From Parelaphostrongylus tenuis (Eukaryota > Nematoda > Chromadorea > Rhabditida > Metastrongylidae), in NCBI GenBank assembly GCA_019055375.1, contig JAHQIW010004264.1, forward strand, positions 1-64,000: DNA of 64,000 nt. Direction: 5' to 3'. Each line of letters opens with the position of its first letter. Position 1 is the stretch's first letter. Under the pieces are notes generated by a model. The model was given only the letters and a program-made list of their open reading frames with translations, made no database searches and was not told the origin of the DNA. Position numbers and translations under genes: made by a program. Shown one piece after another: positions 10,613 through 22,387 of this stretch.

Positions 10613-10771
10613 ATGATGTAGAGTGGTGTGCAAAAACGTTTGCGCCAGCCGGAATTTGAACCCAGATCTTACTCTTTCCGGGAGCATGTGCTAAACCGTG
10701 CAACGATAAGGGTAGGATCTGGGTTCAAATTCCGGCTGACGCAAACGTTTTTGCACACCACTCTACATCAT
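10613..10771. mobile_element. palindromic tRNA-like element T1
   Basis: Arms of nearly 60 bp. The left starts ATGATGTAGAGTGGTGTGCA and the right ends TGCACACCACTCTACATCAT. Each arm includes a tRNA-like 3' half with a B box (GGTTCAAATTCC on both strands). A tRNA-like unit can be read on the - strand from about 10,704. Same family as the element at 63.3 kb (shared GTGCAAAAACGT terminal block). Confidence 0.7.
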
Positions 10772-10954
10772 GCGGTCTATTGAAAACATCATAACACCGC
10801 AATAGGCAATCAAGTAAAAATGATTCCAATTGACTTGTTTTTTTTTCATTTTCGACTACCACTGCTCTAACCTTTCACTAACAGTGGAATGTCATCGAGG
10901 AACGATAACAGTTCTACGGGACGAGATGGTCTGTTCTCAACGATTTTTGGTTCT

Positions 10955-11345
10955 GTTCGGTTAAAAGGGAGCAGCTGAAAACTCGATCTCATTAGCTCGC
11001 AGAACTCTCAGAGGCTAGTAACCCTCGAAAGCCGAGACTTCAGGCTTCAATCACACGTCGCTGGTTTTCGAGAAAGCCTTTTTTTTTTCCTTGTTACAGG
11101 AGATTTCTTAGGTTGCAAACGCGCATATTCCTCGCCGGGCAGAGCCTTTCTTTGTATTATCGACATAGATTTCTGTGAATTTTACAGCGTTATAAAGGAG
11201 TGTTTTGAAAAATCGGTGATGTAGGGCTGTAGCCTGAAGTGTCGACTTTCGAATGATTACCAACACTCTCATGAAAAGTGTTCCTCTTTTGCGAATGAAA
11301 TCGGTTTTTCATTTATCCCCTCATAACCGAATTGAACCGGTTTTT
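10955..11345. mobile_element. foldback repeat, family R1
   Basis: The left end has CTCGATCTCATTAGCTCGCA and ACCCTCGAAAGCCGAGACTT. The right end has the inverted form (TTTCGAATGATTACCAACAC, GCGAATGAAATCGG). This is the compact form of a family of inverted-repeat elements seen at least eleven times in the window. No coding capacity. Confidence 0.55.
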
Positions 11346-11469
11346 TGCTAGCTGTTATCAAGTTGGGCATTGAGTTTAGTATACAAGTTTATTCTGTCAA
11401 CTTGGTTAATTTTAAGCTTATTGAGTTTTCTCCTTAAAAAATCAATCTCACAGTCAACAGGGTAAACTA

Positions 11470-12000
11470 ATTCTTTTTATAAATTTGGCACTAAAGTAAC
11501 AGACACCAAATTTGTTAACCAAAAGTAATTAAAACTGCTTGCCAGCACTAATCGGATCATGCGTCATCAGCCTGAATACATTTCTGCCGTCTCACAGGCA
11601 ACAAATCACTGTCGTGCTCATAGAACTCGCCATCTTTGAATATAAAAGAAATTGTCAATCCTCGACGCAACTGACTGATGTCTCGGAATTCTTCTTGCAC
11701 AGGAAGTGCTCCGGCGACCGGAAGAGGTGATAATCAGGCGGCGGCAAGTTTGACTGTACGGCGGATTATCCAGCAACTCCTAGCCCACTTCGGTCAACTT
11801 CCTTTTTGTCAGTTTATCGACATGTAACCTTGCGTTGTCTTGAAGCAGGACGCGATTGCGGCGACGTCGACGTGACAGAGCCTGATTACAGCAGTCTAGT
11901 TGCTCACAGAAACGCTTAGCGTTAAACGTTTCTTCGGCAGGCAAAGCGGATCCTATTCATTTATTCCAATGACGGTCTCTGGATCAACTTCGCTTGGACG
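11470..12000 (-). mobile_element. mariner transposase remnant (- strand copy)
   Basis: On the - strand, mariner-like transposase pieces: LPAEETFNAKRFCEQLD, then VLLQDNARLHVDKLTKRK with the conserved DNA(R) aspartate block, an in-frame stop and frameshifts, and a diverged C-terminal region ending near 11,540. The 3' flank resembles that of the + strand neighbour. Inactive. Confidence 0.75.
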
Positions 12001-12109
12001 TATGGAGCGCAGCTAGTCCTTCAAGTAAGTGTTTGTGCAAAACTTTCTGAGCATCTCATACCAAATTTGCACATGCGTGTCCTATCATGACCACCAACCC
12101 CAACCTCAC

Positions 12110-12650
12110 GTCAAAATCGATTCGCGTCAAAGGCTATCCTCATCATTTTTTGGGACCGCATAGGGCCAATTCACTGGGACTTGCTGTCAGTTGGAGAGAC
12201 GATCAACACCAATCACCACAGAGAGCACGTAGACCGCTGCAGTCGGGCTCTGTCACGTTGACGTCGCCGCATTCCCATACTGTTTTTAAGACAGAACAAG
12301 GACGCATGCCGTCAAATTGACGGAGAAGCAGTCGAGTGAAATGCGCTGGACGTTGCTAGATCATCTTTCGTGCAGTCCTGACTTGTCGCCGTCTGACTAT
12401 CACCTCTTCCGGTCGCTGGAGCAGTTCTTGAGCAAGAAAAATTTCCGAGACAACAATCATTTGCGTCGAGGATTGAGAAATTTCTTTGACACCCAGGATG
12501 ACAAGTTCCATGAGCGCGATATTGATTTGTTGCCTGGGAGATGGCAAAAATTTGTGCAATCTGATGGTGCATACGCTGTATAGTGTTGTTAAGCAATTTC
12601 AATTATTTCTGGTCAATAAATTTAGCTTTCATTGCTCTAGTGCCAAAACT
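12110..12650 (+). mobile_element. mariner transposase remnant (+ strand copy)
   Basis: ILIIFWDRIGPIHWDLLS, SVGETINTNHHREHVDRCSR and then, after a disrupted catalytic block, CSPDLSPSDYHLFRSLEQFL, which is the mariner D34D third-aspartate region. The C-terminus ends in SDGAYAV and TAG near 12,583. It lies head-to-head with the - strand copy (5' ends facing) and the two can pair as an imperfect inverted repeat. The second catalytic aspartate block is unreadable, so it is not functional. Confidence 0.85.
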
Positions 12651-12727
12651 TATGAGAGGATGTATAAATCCATGTCAATAGTTGTTCATGAAACCTTGCT
12701 ATAAACGTTCAGTACATCATGTAACAA

Positions 12728-12945
12728 TGTTTAAGGCCTTACCGACTTGTTACGCTTGAGTAATACATACGTTTTGGAGATGTCGCTCTCTTAGCCCTCA
12801 CTGCCTTGCCAGTCCTGCTATAGAGTAGGTTTCAGTACCATTGATTTGAGTTGAGGCGTGGGCCACCGATGATGAGGACGACGCCTCCGAAACGTACGTA
12901 TGGCTCTGGCGTATCAACCTCGGTAAGGCTTTAAATATTTTTACA
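12728..12945. mobile_element. TIR element H3 with hammerhead-like ends
   Basis: Ends TTTAAGGCCTTACCGACTTG and CTCGGTAAGGCTTTAAA are inverted copies. On the + strand, GGGCCA (12,860-12,865) can pair with TGGCTC (12,901-12,906). Between them lie CCGATGA (one change from CUGAUGA), a GAGG/CCTC hairpin, GAAA (12,889-12,892) and the palindrome ACGTACGT followed by A. The left end has a diverged inverted copy (CTCCAAAACGTATGTA on the - strand). Confidence 0.6.
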
Positions 12946-13277
12946 GGACTTATGAGAAGACCTAGTGGCATTTTCGTGTAGTATCTAGAGGTATTGTTAT
13001 ATGGAAAACTTTCTCCAGAGCTTTCTCCAGAGCATGAATCTTTGCAGCCTTAGTAGAAGTATTATGGTATTGGTCAACTATCATGGTATATCCGAAGGTA
13101 TTGAGTGGTTAGCAAAGCTTCAAACCTTGAACGGGAATGGAACTTGCATATCACTCTTTGCGGGGTGTGTGCCAACCATTGCACACTGGATCTTGTTCTG
13201 CTATCACAGCTTCTACTGTTTTGCTAGGCTGACAGCTTCGACATATTTTAGTGTAAAAAGGGTGAGAGCATCAGAAG

Positions 13278-13345
13278 CCTCGATAGTTTAGTGGTTAGCA
13301 CGCACGCCCGGAAAAGGCGGAATTGGATTCAGCTCCCACCCATGG
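13278..13345 (+). repeat. tRNA-like element
   Basis: GATAGTTTAGTGGTTAGCACG (A box) and GGATTCAGCTCC (weak B box). It lies about 60 bases before the mcm-2 start codon. No acceptor stem, so not a tRNA gene. Confidence 0.45.
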
Positions 13346-15899
13346 TCCCAACTTTTTCATAGCACTCAGAATTTCTGCATATGTCGATCCGTAGTTCATA
13401 TTAAATGTTTAGTTCAGAAGAATCGCTAAGCGATTACTATGGCGAAGAGGATGTCATTGATGAATTATTCAACAATGAAAATAATGATGTGGAAGAGGAA
13501 GAGGGAGAAAATTTATTTGGAGACGATATGGAAAGGTGGTTTTTATAAACGTCTCTCAATTCTGATCTTTTCGTAGCATTTCTAAAAGCTTTCTGTTCTC
13601 TTTAGAGGAAAATGTAGATGGTTATCTGTGAGATTGTTTTTAGGGATTATCGTCCACAACCGGAGTTTGATGTATACTCTTGGTCTGACATGGACGATGC
13701 ATCCGATATTCAAGAACTATCAGCCAGTGCGGGACAGGCAGCTGAAAGAGAAATGGCCCAGCGAGACCATCTTCTCGATGACGACGCCTTATTCTATGAG
13801 GAAGGAGACGATGATCAAGCAAGTGATTTTGAATGAAAGTTTCCGTTACTTCGCATATAGTTAACTTTTTCTCTATGGCGTATCTGTGCTGTTCGTGTGG
13901 CTTGCGAAGACTAATGCCCTATATAAAAGTCTGGTATTTGTTTGGTAAATTCAGGGTTTAATGGAACTTATTCGTCAATAAATGTTGGACTATCCCTAAA
14001 GGGGCCTCTGTAAAGGTTTTTTTAACCACCTTGCTTTGTTTTTGTGTCCAGCCAAAAGACTGGTTTTGTATTGACGTTTCTTTTACTATTCCTATTCTTC
14101 TTTGGAGGTTCAAAAATTTCTTGCGTGTTTTCGAAGGTCCAGTGATAAGGTCGGCGAAATACTTGAAGGTTGGATAAGTTTCGTTGATTGTCGTCGCTGC
14201 TTTATCACTTTATGTTAAAAACGAGTCGTTATAGGCTATCACTCTGATAGTATCCAAGAACAAAGAGTCATTCAAAGTCGATTTTTGTGACTTAGCAAAC
14301 GAAGATGGCGAGCCGAAAATCTGTTGCTTCTTGCCGGAGGCCCCTGTCCAGATCTGAACTTTCCACATATCCTGTATCTACACTGCGATCTTCGATGTTG
14401 TCCATCTCTGCCCTATATGGTCAATGTAATCTATATTGATCGTTATGGTAAGAGAGGAGATAAAACGGAATATGATAAGACTTTGCCTTGCTCTTCTCGT
14501 CGAGGTCAGAAGCGATTCCAACAGCTCATGTATCATTCCTTCATTCAAGCTTCTCTCATTGAAGGTCAATCCTGAAGTCTTAAGGTACTAAAGGTCTTGG
14601 ATGAGGCTGCAACCGATGTGATTCTGACGATATATCCGTATTATGATCGTGTTTGTACAGAAATCAAGGAATTTGTTAAGACATGTACTACCTACTGTTT
14701 TTGATCCTTATGGCTTCAGATACGAATCTCACACCTGCCAGTTGAAGAAGATATACGCATGCTTCGACAGATACATTTGAATAAGCTCATAAAAACAAGC
14801 GGTGTCGTGAATCTTACCGCAGGTACGTGTAACCGAAGCGAGACTAGCAGCGAATGAGATCAACTTGATATTCTGTTTATGCTGAATCAAAGAGATTTTT
14901 TATATTGCCGCTATATAAGGTTGATTTTCGCGGACCAAACTGAGCGTGTCTGCCAGCATGCGGACGACTCCACTTCCTCTGTCCCGATTGGTCGCCGACT
15001 GCAGCACTGGTTTTGTTGCATAACTAGCAATCAAATTTTGGAGAGATTCGCGTGCGGCATTGCAACGAAAATTGTACTGTACTCCGACACTAATCAGGAC
15101 AGGGGAGGTGGAGTCGTTTCCACACTGGCAGACACGCCCAAATTGGGTCTGCGGAAGTCAATCGGATGTAGCAGTGTTGTGATTTCATAATCATGAGTCC
15201 AAGAAAACTGAGTAATATGCAAATTTTACAACTGCCAGGTAGAAGTTGACCACGCGTTCCAGCTATACCGTGGATGCCTACTACCACTATATCGTCAAGG
15301 CTTCGCCTGTCAGTTTAACCTCTTGAGGACCAGCGTTGATATGCAGGCGGCATCTCGCTGCCGCTTGCGCGGCAGTGAGGCAGACGGCATCCACATGTCT
15401 GTGCATGCTTGTCTGGCCGCCTGCCTGCTTGCTTACGAGGCGCGACGTCACCATTACAGTAGCTGAGTGAAGTTTGACGTCGTGTGGCTTCATACAAAAC
15501 GTAGTATGTTAATCTATTTACATTTCCTGTTACAATTTCTCACTTGACTTTTCCGTATTGCTTGTCTCATATATGGGACACTGATAGCCGAGCCGCGTCT
15601 CGGCCTACTAATGCTTACTGTAATGTGTGCCGTCCCTAATACTGGTATTTGTTTGATGGGCTTGACTGATTTTTTTTTTACAAAATTGACTAATAGGAGC
15701 TTCACAGTGCTCTACAAAATATTCATATATATCATCAGAGTACACTCCACAACGTATACTTGCAACAGTATATAATAATCCTTCCGAGAAAGGATTTTGG
15801 TTTCTTGTCTGTTATGTGGCGACAAGTGAAAATTCGACACTTTTCACTCCAAAAAAAAAAACATTCCGTAAGAAATAATAATTATTCGAAAGCTTAAAT

Positions 15900-16570
15900 T
15901 TCCAGCTGCTGCTCTACGTGAGCATTTCTAGAAAGAGCCTTTTATAACGCTGTAAATTCAAAGTTAAATTATGTTCCGCATCGGCCGCGCCTTTACTGTT
16001 ACTTTGTCGGAAGCACGAAAAGTACACCAACGTGTAGAGCAAATCTCGCAGTGTCAGAGTCATACGTTCAACCTGTAGTTTCTTTCAAAGCGAAGAAAAA
16101 ATTCCTAATTGATTGAAAAAAATTGCATTTCACATGTGATCCGCGTAGGTGCCATCGATCGATCGCCGTGCTAAAATCGCAAGCAGCCCCCCTCTCCTCC
16201 CCCACCTTCCAGTTCGTGAACTATATACGGAAAAAAGTGCCTTCCTATGTCAATCAGATTATTTTCCCTGCTACACTGCTGAGAAACGCTCTGTCCAGAA
16301 AATAAGCACAACGTTGTAATTGTTGGATTTTACGCTATCAAATAATTACTGATAGTCTGAAGAAAAATTTCTGTTCTGCGAGAAATATACACGTGTGAAA
16401 CACAAATGTTAACTTTTCGCTGAAACGTTATGAAAAGACTTCTTATGAAATCTGTTACGTTGGGCAATAGCCAGAGATTTAAACTTTCGAATGATCACGA
16501 AAAAAGCAATGAAAATGTTTGTCCAGCGAAAGGTGTCGAGTTTTTATTTGTGCCATATAACAGACGTACC
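15900..16570. mobile_element. R1 foldback repeat inside mcm-2
   Basis: Contains the R1 internal block (TTTATAACGCTGTAAATTCA, a CATCGGCCGCGCCTTTACTG region) and a right end with AACTTTCGAATGATCACG and GTCCAGCGAAAGG. It occupies the part of the locus where the zinc-finger exon would be expected. Confidence 0.45.
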
Positions 16571-17869
16571 GATATTGAGTGCGCAATAACTTCATGAAAC
16601 ATAAAGTTTAATTTTGGCAGGCAATTATTCTCGAAGATTTTTGATTGCTTTATTCTTTGTTAGGAAGCGCTGGTGCTGTTTCTACTAGCTCTAGCTTTCA
16701 TGAAATTGTCCAGCCATATTTTACTTTTATTGACCACAAAATTCCTAGTGATAAAAAGAATCAAAACTTTATTGCAAAACTACAATATTGTAATTAGAGC
16801 GCGCCCCGTTAATCGGTCAACCGTACCGCGTGCCAGGCGAAAATTCAACGCGGTACCGAAAGTTTTAACGACAAATATGTGTATTTCCTAAGTTCCTATT
16901 CTTTTATCCTGAAATTGCTCAGTGCGCATGATATTAAGACCATTTATTACGATTACCAACGCATAACTATCCAAGAGTCTCCAGATAAGGTAGCTTCTGG
17001 TCGATTAGCACGTTCGAAAGACTGTATATTACTGGGTAATCTTTGTGATTCTTGCAAGCCAGGCGATGAGATTGTAAGTCACTCGGATACGATTGGCCTC
17101 ATCGAATACTGATGTTTAGATTTTTCTACTAAAAGAGGTCACTGGAATATATTCGAATAATTTCGACGGTGCTCTTAACTACAAACAAGGTTTTCCTGTG
17201 TTGAAAACGGTTATTTACGCTAACCATATCGCTAATAAGGATAAACTTGCCAGCAGCCAACTCACTGACGATGATGTCAAGGTGAGGTTTGGTCAAGTGA
17301 ACTTTCCTGTTGCGGGGCTGTGAGCTTTTGGCAATAGCTTCATTTAAGGCAATTCGTGAGCTGTCAAAGGATCCACATATCGCCGAACGATTCTTTGCAT
17401 CAATTGCTCCGTCGATGTACGGTCACGAATAGATGAAACAAGCGGTAGCTCTGGCCCTATTTCGCGGGAAGGCGAAAAATCCTGGAGAAAAGCACAGATC
17501 AAGAGGTGCTTCTATTAGCTGAGAATCTCTTTGCTGTCCTTTTCCCTACTTCTCACTTGCTTTATTGTATCTGTAGGAGATATTAATGTGCGTCTTTGCG
17601 GCGATCCAGGTACGGCGAAGTCCCAGTTCTTACGATTTGCTGCTAACACAGCACCACGCGCAGTGTTGACAACTGGCCAAAGTGCATCCGCTGTAGGACT
17701 TACTGCCTATGTACAGCGTCACCCTGTTACTCGCGAATGGACACTAGAAGCTGATGCAATGGTAATATCTCATAATAACCTACTTAAAGTCTTTACTTTC
17801 ACTACTCATTAGCAATGTGTTAATGTATCAAATATAGATCCAAAATATTGAGTGCTTTGCAGAACATTT

Positions 17870-17945
17870 GACCTCATATGTTGAACCCGTGTTCCACCTA
17901 TAACGGGAGCGCCCGCTACCTTTACACCACCGAGGCCACAGCTTT
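17870..17945 (-). repeat. tRNA-like element in mcm-2 intron
   Basis: The - strand reads GGTGGTGTAAAGGTAGCGGG (A box) and GGTTCAACATA (weak B box). It lies in the large intron between the Walker A and Walker B exons. Confidence 0.45.
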
Positions 17946-18194
17946 CCTACCTTTCTTTTCTCTACATGTCCAAATCCGTTAAATGTTGATTGCTGATATC
18001 TTCGATAGGTTATATCGAGAAAAGAGTAGTAGCAAAGCGGCGCCCTCGGTTGTAGTGATAACACACGCAAACAGTACGCGTGAAGCGCAAGTTCATCTCC
18101 TGCATGGGCGGATGTTTTGCATACTACTTAACACTTTCACATGTAATTGTTCAGTTCTTCGATGTATATTTCGTGGAAAATTCATCTATATTAT

Positions 18195-18505
18195 ACAAAC
18201 CGTCATCACAGTTTATTGTACGGATCTCGGCACTTCTCGCGTTTGATCTGTTTCACTCCATTCGTCCTCCACTAGAGCTTTGGCATATTTTAAATGTTTG
18301 TGCTGCTTAAGAATCTTGTCTTTTTTATGAATATTATAAAATACTGGTCAAGACGGTTCGTGCAGTTCATACTAGAAATAGCCGGATGTTGGCGTTTCCC
18401 AAAGCGTTCGTTGATGAAATGCAAAAGAGTGTTGTGGGAGGGGATCGAACTAGCGCCTTGCTTTCTAATCTTCTGTATCACTAATGTTTGCGTTGTATTG
18501 CTTCC
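18195..18505 (-). mobile_element. tRNA-derived SINE in mcm-2 intron
   Basis: The 3' end at the left resembles other copies (CCGTCATCACAGTTTATTGT, GCACTTCTCGCG). The tRNA-like head at the right has AGTTCGATCCC on the - strand. Open frames here are repeat-derived. Confidence 0.45.
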
Positions 18506-19439
18506 AATTCGTGATACAGTGGCTACATTTCTGTAATATGGATACGTGAACAAAATTTCGCCTGAGTGACAGTTTCTATGTTTTAACGATTTTCGCTGAT
18601 AAAGGTGTTTGTTTCGTTGGCGAAATCGACAAGATGTCCAATCAGGATCGCATTTCCATCCATGAAGCAATGGAAGAGCAATCAATTTCAATATCTAAAG
18701 CTAGCATTGTAACCTCATTTCATGCAAGATGTACTGTCATCGCGGCAGTCAACCACATCGGAGGACGGTTGGTTTGTAACCGATGCTGTTCTGTGCTGAA
18801 GCTACTGTGATGTAGTCAACAGAAGCTGTTGTTAAGCTACAATCCATCGCGTACATTTGCTGAGAATGTAGACTTGACAGAGCCGATTCTATCGCGTTTT
18901 GACGTCCTATGTGTTAGATATAGTTGATCCTGGTGAGAACGAGAGGTTCTTTGAGATTTAGTTTTCAGCTGGCAGTAACTAATAGGTGCAAGTTAGGATG
19001 ATAATAAGGAAACTATTACGTGACGATTGGGAAATAAAATGTTAGAATCTCATTGTTAACTCCCTTCTTTCAAAAGTTGAGACTACCCTTTTTCGCTCTA
19101 GGTTGTCGAAGTTTGTTGTTGGAAACTACATCAAACTGCATCAGAATCATCAAGATGACGCTGAAGAAGACAAGGAAAATGGGGCGGTGCCGCATACTTA
19201 TCCCATAGTGGTGTCGCAAATCATTTTAGATTGCTGATAAGTTCCATTATTCATAAAGACATCGATACTCGTTTTGGAGTTGCAATCATACCTCAGGATC
19301 TTTTGAGAAAATATATTCTTTTCGCGAGGGAGAATTGTCATCCAACTCTTCATCAAAAGTACTCCGACAAGCTGGCTTCAGTGTTTGCTCAAATGGGGAA
19401 GCAAAGCATGGTCTGTGGAGGTTTTCATGAGTAATTTTC

Positions 19440-20215
19440 ATTCTTGTCCAGAGGAAACAAATAAAAAACCGATCCCATTCGTTGGATAAGAACCTTTAAA
19501 AGAGTGTATTTTTTCCGAAAGCTTAGATTTTTGACTACACCCCCACGTGGCCAGTTCTCGGAAAAAGGCGTTGTAAAATTTAGGAAAACTATGTCTCAGT
19601 CTCGCATAGTTCTCGTCGAGCAGAGCTCCTTTTGACTCTCAGTATTCATTCGATAGCGTAATGTTTGCTGAATCCAACGCTTTGCTTGCACCTTGAGAAG
19701 TCTGTTTCTCTGCAACGCAGCAGCTAAAATCAGTCGAAATTGCATGTGTGACCAAAGTGTCTTTCGCCACTTTACGTGCACCTGGGTAATGCGGCCACGA
19801 ACGCTGACGTAGTGATCGCTCGATCTAAGATCGGTCTTACGACAGTGGTTCAGCGGCAAGTAAAGCGGTGGAAGACATTTTGGTCGAACATGCGATTTCG
19901 ACTGATTTTACCTGCTGCGTTGCAGAGAAACGGTCTTTCCAGGATATAAGCACAGCATTGGGATCACAAACGATTATGCTATGGAATGACTACTAATAGT
20001 TCAAAGGAAGAGCTCTGTCCGGCGGAAAATATGGGCGTCTGAGACATAGATAGCTTTATTCGGATTTTACATCGTTATAAAGAAGTCTTTTTGAGAACCG
20101 GCAACGTGGCACATTAGCCAGAATCTAATCTTTTCAATGTTTACCAACACTCCCATGAAAGTACCTGTCCAACAAATACTGGTTTTTCATTTGTCGCCTC
20201 ATCACGGGCAATTAC
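19440..20215. mobile_element. R1 foldback repeat in mcm-2
   Basis: Left end GAGGAAACAAATAAAAAACC and GATCCCATTCGTTGG; right end CCAACAAATACTGGTTTTTC and TTGTCGCCTC as the inverted form. About 775 bp, inserted between the mcm-2 exons at about 19,425 and 20,259. Confidence 0.65.
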
Positions 20216-20736
20216 CGTAAATTTTGTTCATTTTTGACTAAATGTTGGTCTATTTTAGGCGACTGGTTCGCTGCTGTCACTGTTATTCATGATGAGTCAA
20301 TGATCCGTCTAGTAGAAGCACATGCGAAAGTTCACCTGAATTCGTGGGTTTAGCTGGTGTGTTTACGTTCGATATCTCTATTAGCGACAATGTCTTTCAT
20401 TTGATAGGTTTGTAAACGATGATGATATTCAAGCTGAAACAAGAATTATGCTCGAAAGCTTTATCAGTCCACAAAAAGCTTCGATCGAACGCCAAATGAG
20501 AAAGGTTGGTATCACAGTTTAAAAGTATGAGTTTGTTACGAAGAAGAGTATTTGGCTACTCTCACTTCAAACGTATTCAAGAAAGGCGAATGCCAACCAG
20601 TGCACAGCTATGCTCCCTGTTCCGTTATTATTGAACTCTCCCCACGTCATTATCCTATGCTTCTCAGACATTTTTCGAAGTGTTCATATACAAGGATGTT
20701 GAGTGATGTGCTAAAACAGTGACAGCAGAATAGGGG

Positions 20737-20808
20737 CGCCGGTAGTGCAACGGTTAGCACGCGCCATTCGGAAAAAGTGAGACGCGGGTTAAACACCAGC
20801 CCATGGTT
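20737..20808 (+). repeat. tRNA-like element in mcm-2 intron
   Basis: GGTAGTGCAACGGTTAGCAC is the same A-box block as in the 63.3-kb element. The B box is changed (GGTTAAACACC). It sits in the 20,505-20,906 intron. Confidence 0.55.
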
Positions 20809-21224
20809 CATTGTGTTACCCAACGTTATTGAATATATGGTTATGACATCATAACATTACCATGAATGCGGTAAAATCAAAGATATACTTGTTGTTCGTA
20901 TTACAGGTCTTCTCAGAATATCTCGCAGAGAATCGGTCGTCTAACGAATTGCTTTTGCTTGCGTTGAAACACCTTGTAAGAGAACAACTGCACTACGAGG
21001 TCGCTACAGGCAGAGACGCCAGTATGGATTCTGAATCAGATTTTTTCGACACGGTTCGAACATTTTTGGTGAAATGCCCTTGATTTCCCAATTCAACCTT
21101 CACTTTTTAGGCACACCAACTAAAAATCGAAAATGTAAAGGCATTTTATTCATCCGATCTTTTTGCTGCTCACCATTTTACTTATGACTCAAATCTTAAG
21201 CAAATAAAACAAGCAATTTTCTAG

Positions 21225-22387
21225 TTTGATTGTTTAGATCTCTTGCAACTCGTTTCTCTAAGACTAATGCATTTTTCGTATCCATATTTTCCTACTGCTC
21301 TCGCAAGAGAAGTAATTGCTCATATGACTGACTACCGACTACCACATTGTTACTGAAGTGGCTTGACACGCTTTTTTTCGTTAAATTTGTACGTTTCCAC
21401 TGAAGTTTTGATAAATTTGCTTTGACATGTACTAATGTAACCATGCCAATTCTTCGAGAACTATTGGTAATTTCCTGACGAATACTCGAGAGCTTCTGAA
21501 TTTAAGGTATTAATATAAGTGGTTTTACCATATTCTCCCAACAGTTTGCTCAGCTTTCTCAGGAAATTCAAATTCTAAATTGATTTAGAACTGAGATAAA
21601 AATATGCACTACGAAAACTGACCGGCAAGCAAGAATTCTACCGCGAACGGGAATTGACCCACTTTTTACCTTTATCCGTTTTACCCATATAATTCTTGGA
21701 TTTCGTTCAATCGCAGGTGAAATGCGTGTTCAACCTCGTTTGGGGTGGGATTTTTGTTCAACATTCATTTCTCATAATGCATACTTTCAACATTATAACA
21801 CTGTGAAATAGCAATAAAAACAAGAAAATCTTAAGCATTTGGATTTTGAAATTTGGCAGAAAAATATAAATAGAGAATATTCGAAATTGTTGACATTAGC
21901 GTTATAATTGGATGCTGACATCAACCTCAATTGATTTATTCTGATCTTTAAATTTCTTAACAAATTTCTCCTCTTCTCTTTTGGTACCAAAGACGTTTCA
22001 GTCGAACATGTGAGAATCTCCAAGATGAAATCTCTCTCTGTTTGGATGATAAGTCTGCTGTTTTGCATCTTCCTCATTCATGGGTTTTTTTAATCTTGAA
22101 ATTTTGATTTTCAGATTAGTTAAGCTACCGAAAATTGAAGGTCTCGTGTTTCTAAACATTCGTTATTGTGGCGCTCGAGTGCAGGAGCTTTTCGTACCTC
22201 TGTTCTGTATATTGGGAGTGCTAAAATTTGATATTAGAACAACCGTTTGTATTCAGCCGCGGAAGAATGCTGGAGATGAAAGTCCTCAAAAAATAGAACC
22301 TGGAATTTTTGAAGTTTTTGCCGTGACTTCGTCTTTTCATATTGCACAAATGCAGGCGCGTGTGGTAATCTCTATTGGATCTATGTG
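21225..22387. other. no recognised gene
   Basis: Downstream of the mcm-2 stop. Two open frames of about 95-104 codons (21,793-22,077 -; 22,080-22,394 +) have no recognisable motif, and I do not call them. Confidence 0.4.

Larger units (their letters stand above)
13405..21224 (+). pseudogene. mcm-2: mcm-2 (MCM2-7 helicase subunit), degraded
   Basis: MCM2 is an AAA+ subunit of the nuclear replicative helicase. Exon pieces match it in order: acidic N-terminus from ATG 13,405 (to 13,535; 13,644-13,820, DYRPQPEFDVYSWSDMDDAS), 14,594-14,674 (VLDEAATDVILTIYPYYDR), 14,720-14,822, 16,923-17,073 ([18 protein letters not shown]), about 17,138-17,281, 17,349-17,505, 17,577-17,761 (Walker A GDPGTAKS, 17,600-17,623), about 18,595-18,767, 18,837-18,945 (SRFD, 18,892-18,903), 19,102 onward, about 19,280-19,425, 20,259-20,343, 20,408-20,504, 20,907-21,068 and 21,111-21,224 (TAG). 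Damage: TAG at 17,430-17,432 where the family has aspartate; Walker B reads [11 protein letters not shown], with glycine for the catalytic aspartate; a frameshift near 18,916; no acceptor before 18,595; no zinc-finger exon found in 14,823-16,922. A second intact copy elsewhere would be expected, since MCM2 is essential. Confidence 0.88.

Noticed and set aside
13405..21224. Functional mcm-2
   Set aside because: In-frame stop, changed Walker B residue, frameshift and no zinc-finger exon found. Sequencing error could explain one of these but not all.
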